This document shows positions 10,909 through 14,984 of a stretch of DNA of 14,984 bases, piece by piece. Both the position numbers and the translations under genes were made by a program. Position 1 is the first letter of the stretch; each line of letters begins with the position of its first letter. This DNA comes from DASZZX01 sp036260415 (lineage in GTDB: Bacteria; Actinomycetota; Nitriliruptoria; Nitriliruptorales; JAHWKO01), in the NCBI GenBank assembly GCA_036260415.1, contig DASZZX010000122.1, positions 1 to 14,984 on the forward strand, given 5' to 3'. The notes below the pieces were generated by a model. That model had not been told where the DNA came from. It made no database searches and saw nothing but the letters and a program-made list of their open reading frames with translations.

Positions 10909-10954
10909 GATCGTGCGTCGCCACGGTCACCGGCGACCGCCAGCACGCACGATC
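10909..10954. repeat. 10-bp inverted repeat with structured loop
   Basis: GATCGTGCGT (10909-10918) and ACGCACGATC (10945-10954) are exact reverse complements around a 26-base loop that contains its own GGTC/GACC and CGCC/GGCG pairs. The right arm overlaps one copy of a 12-bp direct repeat, GCACGATCCGGC, at 10947-10958, which recurs at 10991-11002. This may be part of the uvrB transcript end or a protein-binding dyad. Confidence 0.5.
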
Positions 10955-10969
10955 CGGCAAGACCACCGC

Positions 10970-11023
10970 CCCGCCGGCACCGGCAGGGCCGCACGATCCG
11001 GCGTGGCCCCCGGGGCCGGCGGG
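10970..11023 (-). terminator. Candidate uvrB terminator hairpin
   Basis: Directly after the uvrB TGA the minus strand has CCCGCCGGC (11015-11023), matched by GCCGGCGGG (10970-10978): perfect 9-bp arms with inner GGGCC/GGCCC pairing. Only a weak TCTT follows, so this is a stem-loop candidate, not a classic intrinsic terminator. Confidence 0.45.
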
Positions 11024-13051
11024 TCACACGTTGGCCATCTCCATACCGCGCAGCTCGCGCCTGAGCTCGGCGATCTCGTCGCGCAGACGGGCGGCGTACT
11101 CGAAGCGCAGCTCGGCGGCCGCCTCGTGCATCTCCTCGGTGAGGCGCTGGATCAGTGCCCTGAGCTCCTCGCGTGGCAGCTCGGCCGGTCGGCGTTCCGT
11201 CTCGGCGGCGCGGCGGGGCGACTCGGCCGCGGCGTACGCCTGCCCCGCTTCGGCCGCGCGGGCGGCCTGGATGATGTCGCTGACCTTCTTGCGGATCGTC
11301 CTGGGGTCGATCCCGTGCTCGAGGTTGTAGGCAAGCTGCTTGTCGCGCCGACGGTTGGTCTCGTCGATGGCCCGGCGCATCGCCTCGGTGACGTCGTCGG
11401 CGTACATGATCACCTGCCCGTGCACGTTGCGGGCGGCGCGGCCGATGGTCTGGATCAGCGACGTCTCGGAGCGGAGGAACCCCTCCTTGTCGGCGTCGAG
11501 GATGGCGACCAGCGACACCTCCGGCAGGTCCAGGCCCTCGCGCAGCAGGTTGATGCCAACCAGCACGTCGAACTCCCCAAGGCGCAGGTCCCGGAGGATC
11601 TCGATGCGCTGCACGGTGTCGATGTCCGAGTGCAGGTAGCGGACGCGCACCCCGTTCTCGAGCAGGTAGTCGGTCAGGTCCTCGGCCATCTTCTTGGTCA
11701 GCGTGGTCACCAGGACCCGCTGGTCGCGCTCGACCCGCCCTGCGATCTCGTGCATCAGGTCGTCGATCTGCCCCCGGGTTTCGCGCACCACGACCTCCGG
11801 GTCCACCAGCCCGGTCGGGCGGATCACCTGCTCGGCGAAGGTGGTGCACTCGCGACGCTCGTACGGCCCCGGCGTGGCCGAGACGAACAGCCGCTGGCCG
11901 ACCCGGCGTAGGAACTCGTCGAAGCGCAGCGGTCGGTTGTCCAGCGCGGAGGGCAGCCGGAAGCCGTGCTCGACCAGGACCTCCTTGCGTGAACGGTCGC
12001 CCTCGTACATCCCGCCGATCTGCGGGATGGTCACGTGGGACTCGTCGATCACGAGCAGGAAGTCGTCGGGGAAGTAGTCGAGCAGGGTGTACGGGGGTGC
12101 GCCCACGGCGCGACCGTCGAAGTGGCGCGAGTAGTTCTCGATGCCCGAGCAGGAACCGATCTCGCGGATCATCTCCAGGTCGTAGTTGGTCCGCATCCGC
12201 AGGCGCTGCGCCTCCAGCAGCTTGTGCTCCGACTCCAACACGGCCAACCGCTCCCGCAGTTCGGCCTCGATGGTGCGGACGGCGCGTTCCACGTTCGCTT
12301 GGGACGCGACGTAATGGGAGGCGGGGAAGACCGCGAACTCCTGGATCTCGCCGGTGACCTCGCCCGTGACGGTGTTCAGGCGGGTGATGCGCTCCACTTC
12401 GTCGCCGAAGAACTCGAAGCGGACCGCGAGCTCGTCGTCCGACGGGAACACCTCGAGCGTGTCGCCGCGCACCCGGAAGGTGCCACGTACGAAGTTGAGG
12501 TCGTTGCGGCTGTACTGCAGGTCCACCAGCTTGTGGAGCGCCGCGTCGAGCCCCTGCTCCTCCCCCCGACGCAGCCACAGGACGTGGTCGCGGTACTCGC
12601 TGGGCGACCCCAGGCCGAAGATGCAGGAGACCGACGCGACCACGACGACGTCCCTGCGTGACAGCAGCGACATCGTGGTGCGGTGGCGCAGACGCTCGAT
12701 CTCGTCGTTGATCGTGGAGTCCTTCTCGATGTACGTGTCGGTCTGCGGGATATACGCCTCGGGCTGGTAGTAGTCGTACTAGGAGACGAAGTACTCGACC
12801 GCGTTGTGCGGGAAGACGTCGCGGAACTCGTTGGCCAGCTGGGCGGCGAGCGTCTTGTTGGGAGCGATGACCAACGTGGGACGTTGCACGCGCTCGACGA
12901 CGTTGGCGACGGTGAAGGTCTTGCCCGTCCCGGTGGCGCCGAGCAGCGTGACCGCTTTCTCGCCGCCGAGGATCGCCTCCGCGATGCCCTCGATGGCCGC
13001 CGGCTGGTCGCCGGAGGGTCTGAGGTCGGTGACCACCTGGAAGTCGGGCAT
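11024..13051 (-). pseudogene. uvrB: Excinuclease ABC subunit B, interrupted by an in-frame TAG
   Basis: UvrB is the DNA-unwinding, damage-verifying subunit that recruits UvrC. The frame spans 675 codons, normal for the family. Codon 91 (12779-12781) is TAG, in VEYFVS*YDYYQPEA, where UvrB proteins have Tyr (first Tyr of the beta-hairpin, E. coli Tyr92). TAC to TAG is one base. All else is intact and in the same frame: Walker A GATGTGKT (38-45), LAPNKTLAA-like APNKTLAAQL (63-72), hairpin YDYYQPEAY (92-100), DESH (336-339), SATP (391-394), QTIGRAARN (534-542), and the UVR motif (about 633-668). The next ATG (12673, codon 127) lacks a ribosome site, and a protein from there would lack Walker A. 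The ATG at 13051 may be leaderless. A sequence error, a recent nonsense mutation or readthrough would all fit; if the TAG is an error this is an ordinary uvrB. Confidence 0.95.
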
Positions 13052-13058
13052 CGCGCGG

Positions 13059-13064
13059 AGGGTA
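13059..13064 (-). promoter_or_regulatory. Candidate -10 box of uvrB (leaderless)
   Basis: TACCCT on the minus strand (TANNNT) is followed by seven bases and then the uvrB ATG, so the message would start at or next to the start codon. No ribosome site is visible. The 42-bp repeats begin 19 bp further upstream, where a -35 or regulator site would be. Confidence 0.4.
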
Positions 13065-13082
13065 CCGGCGCCGCACGAACGG

Positions 13083-13220
13083 GGGACGGTGGCCTCGGTG
13101 GACCCAGTTCCCCGCTGGAGAGGTGGGACGGTGGCCTCGGTGGACCCAGCTGCCCGCTGGAGAGGTGGGCCGGTGGCCTCGATGGACCCAGCTGCCCGCT
13201 GGAGAGGTGGGACGGTGGCC
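13083..13220. repeat. 42-bp tandem repeat, 3.3 copies
   Basis: Copies start at 13083, 13125 and 13167, with a 12-bp partial copy at 13209. Each reads GGGACGGTGGCCTCGGTGG, then ACCCAGCTGCCCGCTGG, then AGAGGT, with only a few substitutions (for example GTTC for GCTG in copy one, C for A in copy three). Each holds a CCAGC-TGCCC-GCTGG hairpin; in copy one the change keeps a G-T wobble. The period is a multiple of three, but the array lies between the Asp-box gene stop and the uvrB start. I see no gene in it. Confidence 0.9.
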
Positions 13221-13256
13221 CCCCGGCGACCCTGCACCGCAGGGGTGGGCTCGCCA

Positions 13257-13276
13257 CCTGCCGTCGTTACGGCAGG
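13257..13276 (-). terminator. Hairpin at the stop codon of the Asp-box gene
   Basis: CCTGCCGT and ACGGCAGG are perfect 8-bp arms around a CGTT loop (AACG on the minus strand), and the TAA stop sits in arm and loop. A second small hairpin, CCTGC-ACC-GCAGG, follows at 13231-13243. No T-run follows, so termination is only possible. Confidence 0.45.
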
Positions 13277-14697
13277 AGGCCGGTCACCACGTCCTCCACG
13301 GTCCGCTCCAGCCGGACGATCGTCGTGGCCGGCTCGGGCGCGCCGCCCGCCTGCTGCTTCGCGAAGCGGATCTGGGTATCGGCCACGTTGTCGACGGAAC
13401 GGGTCCACGCCACATTGGCCATACCCTCCCCGTCGACAGCGACCGCCTGGAAGTCGAGCAGTTCACGGTCCTCGGTGCAGTTCGCGCCCGCCGTGCAGAT
13501 GGGTCCGGTCTTGACAGGTTCGGGGTCGACCGTCACCAGTGGGGAGAACGTCTGCCCACCGTCGAGGCTCTCCAGGTAGCGCTCGAACCACACCGCCTCC
13601 TCAGGAGCCGTATCCGGCAGTGTCACCTGATCGGTGTGGTACAGCGACACCGCGACCTTGCCGGCATCGTTGGCGTCGACCCAGGGGAACAGTGGTGTGC
13701 CCTCGTCCACCAGCACGCGCGGCTCGCTCCAGCTGGCACCCCAGTCCGGGGAGTCGCTGAACTGCACCAGGGTCCGTTGATCCTCCACGGACTCCTGCCA
13801 GACCGCCACCAGCCGGTCCCCATCTGCGCTGGCCACGACGGGGAACGCTCGCATCGTGTCGACCCCCTGACGGTCGGGTGCGATCGGGACCTGGACGAAG
13901 GTCGATCCGCCGTCTTCCGATCGGGCGAAGCCGATGCCGCCCGTCGACGTGGCGTAGACGACCCCCACCCTGTCGGCGAGCTCAGCCGAGGGGTCCGCCG
14001 CGTCGACCACCATCGTGCCCGGTGGGCAGAGGCAGCCGCTGCGATCCGCCACGCTGACGGCGATGCTGTGCGCCAGGAAGGTCCGCCCCCCGTCGACCGA
14101 CTTGGACACCATCACACCGAGGGGGATCTGGCCGTAGGTCAGGTACACCACGCCTCCCCCCGGGGTCGCCAGCCACTGGCGGTCGTGGATCGGCAGGCCG
14201 CTGAGGGGACTGGCGAACCAGGTCTCGCCCTTGTCCTCGGAGACGGAAGCGGTCGAGCTCCCTCCCCACAGGTCGCTGAAGTAGACCGTGCCGTTGCCGG
14301 GATCGACGGCGACGTCGGAGTCGCCACCTCCCGGGAAGGCCGCTCGCAGCCCCGGCGGGGTGAGCGCCCACGTGCCGCCACCGTCGTCCGACCGCCACAG
14401 CAAGCTGGCGCTCCCCAGCAGGCCCGGCAGCAGTCGTACCGGGGCGTTGACGTAGAGGGTGCCGTCATGCGCCGCGTCGATGCCGGGCTCGGCGGTGTCC
14501 TCCTCGCTGACCACCACCGGGGCGGTGAACCCGGCCTCGGACTGCCCGGCCGGTGCAGCGGTCGAGGGGCCTTTCGCCGCCACGCTGACCGCGCCCAGCG
14601 ACGCCACCAACAGCAGCCGCCACCACACGACACGGCGGCGGGCGCCAGCCGCCCCGCGACCAGCGACGTCCTCGACGACCGCCCCGGAGGAGAGCAT
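13267..14697 (-). CDS. Secreted Asp-box (BNR) beta-propeller protein
   Basis: A 476-residue protein with a basic N-terminus and a hydrophobic helix (23-41, RVVWWRLLLVASLGAVSVAA), a Sec-type signal peptide or anchor, so it acts outside the cytoplasm. It has six Asp-boxes of form S-x-D-x-G-x-T-W/F: 103-110, 153-160, 200-207, 260-267, 316-323 and 377-384. These mark the turns of a six-bladed sialidase-like propeller. I see no sialidase FRIP motif or arginine triad that I can assign, so enzyme activity should not be assumed. C222/C224 and C401/C407 could form disulphides. The ATG at 14697 is supported by AAGGGGG six bases upstream; TAGGCT at 14752-14757 is a weak -10. It lies upstream of uvrB in the same direction with a 215-bp spacer. 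The stop is TAA. Confidence 0.85.
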   Translation of the reverse strand: MLSSGAVVEDVAGRGAAGARRRVVWWRLLLVASLGAVSVAAKGPSTAAPAGQSEAGFTAPVVVSEEDTAEPGIDAAHDGTLYVNAPVRLLPGLLGSASLLWRSDDGGGTWALTPPGLRAAFPGGGDSDVAVDPGNGTVYFSDLWGGSSTASVSEDKGETWFASPLSGLPIHDRQWLATPGGGVVYLTYGQIPLGVMVSKSVDGGRTFLAHSIAVSVADRSGCLCPPGTMVVDAADPSAELADRVGVVYATSTGGIGFARSEDGGSTFVQVPIAPDRQGVDTMRAFPVVASADGDRLVAVWQESVEDQRTLVQFSDSPDWGASWSEPRVLVDEGTPLFPWVDANDAGKVAVSLYHTDQVTLPDTAPEEAVWFERYLESLDGGQTFSPLVTVDPEPVKTGPICTAGANCTEDRELLDFQAVAVDGEGMANVAWTRSVDNVADTQIRFAKQQAGGAPEPATTIVRLERTVEDVVTGLLP

Positions 14698-14751
14698 GTG
14701 GAACCCCCTTGACGGGCCACCCGCACCCGGCGGATGGCGCCCGTGGCGGCG

Positions 14752-14757
14752 AGCCTA
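14752..14757 (-). promoter_or_regulatory. Candidate -10 box of the Asp-box gene
   Basis: TAGGCT on the minus strand (TANNNT, preceded by GTTG) lies 54 bp before the ATG. The spacer from 14698 to 14878 otherwise shows no gene or clear repeat. No -35 is evident. Confidence 0.25.
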
Positions 14758-14878
14758 CAACGGGAGCCGACGGAGAGAGACGGCGACGCTGCGCAGGGGC
14801 CGGTCGTCGCGCTGGCGCGGGTTGCCGACCACCGTCTTCCCAGCTGCACGTCTTCCCACGGGCAGACGGGCGGAGCCG

Positions 14879-14984
14879 TCAGCCGACCGGGCCGGGGTCG
14901 AACCAGTAGCGCTCCAGCGCCTGCGCCACCGCCGGGGCGCGCTCGCGGGCCAACGCCAACAGCTCGTCGTCGCTGACGAACCGG
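14879..14984 (-). CDS. C-terminal end of an unidentified protein
   Basis: The minus strand is open from the right edge to a TGA at 14879-14881, giving 34 residues. They start RFVSDDELLALARERAPAV, then continue AQALERYWFDPGPVG. The amphipathic helix, the absence of stops and the codon usage look like a real gene end. I do not recognise the family; too little is present to assign a function. Confidence 0.6.
   Translation of the reverse strand, partial: RFVSDDELLALARERAPAVAQALERYWFDPGPVG

Noticed and set aside
12674..12781. Frameshift as the cause of the uvrB break
   Set aside because: Both sides of the TAG are in the same frame with exact family spacing (VEYFVS*YDYYQPEA), so a substitution explains it and no indel is needed.
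13075..13090. LexA box upstream of uvrB
   Set aside because: Only a left half-site CGAAC is present; the right half reads GACGG, not GTTCG.
13083..13220. CRISPR array
   Set aside because: The 42-bp units are head-to-tail with no unique spacers and no cas genes nearby.
13123..14712. Plus-strand frame beginning in the 42-bp repeats
   Set aside because: The repeated peptide is only the translation of the tandem repeat, and the rest is antisense to the Asp-box gene.
14698..14878. Small gene or RNA between the Asp-box gene and the right-edge gene
   Set aside because: I found no frame with a start and ribosome site and no strong stem-loop; only a weak -10 for the Asp-box gene.

Overview
This window comes from a very GC-rich bacterium, almost certainly an actinomycete-type (Actinomycetota) lineage. 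The evidence is strong G/C preference at third codon positions, frequent GTG starts, TANNNT-type -10 hexamers, likely leaderless genes, and a perfect match to the Gram-positive LexA (SOS) box. A deep-branching class such as Nitriliruptoria is a guess only; nothing here fixes the genus.

Layout, left to right. (1) Positions 1-3137, minus strand: uvrC, then a DUF2304 membrane protein overlapping it by 4 bases (GTGA), then a Wzx-like polysaccharide flippase cut by the left edge. (2) 3138-3161: a 24-bp divergent gap with two overlapping -10-like hexamers placed so that both transcripts would be leaderless. (3) 3162-6801, plus strand: two consecutive multi-pass membrane proteins resembling GT-C glycosyltransferases / DUF2142, both with an extracytoplasmic tail carrying a cysteine pair. 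(4) 6765-9626, minus: uvrA, intact, its 3' end overlapping the second membrane gene by 37 bp. (5) 9627-9745: divergent control region with a perfect LexA box. (6) 9746-10402, plus: glyoxalase-II-like metallo-beta-lactamase-fold hydrolase. (7) 10428-10808, minus: small four-helix membrane protein. (8) 10809-11023: structured, repeat-rich spacer after uvrB. (9) 11024-13051, minus: uvrB, complete over 675 codons except for one in-frame TAG at codon 91. (10) 13052-13266: spacer with a 42-bp tandem repeat (3.3 copies) just upstream of the uvrB promoter. (11) 13267-14697, minus: secreted Asp-box (BNR) beta-propeller protein. (12) 14879-14984, minus: the last 34 codons of an unidentified gene.

Functionally the window brings together all three subunits of the UvrABC nucleotide-excision-repair nuclease, with an SOS operator upstream of uvrA, and mixes them with cell-surface glycan genes. 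The standout observation is the amber codon in uvrB. It replaces the first tyrosine of the damage-sensing beta-hairpin (equivalent to E. coli Tyr92), while every other part of uvrB, uvrA and uvrC looks intact. The cause is either a single-base sequencing error, a recent nonsense mutation, or recoding; the first two are much more likely.
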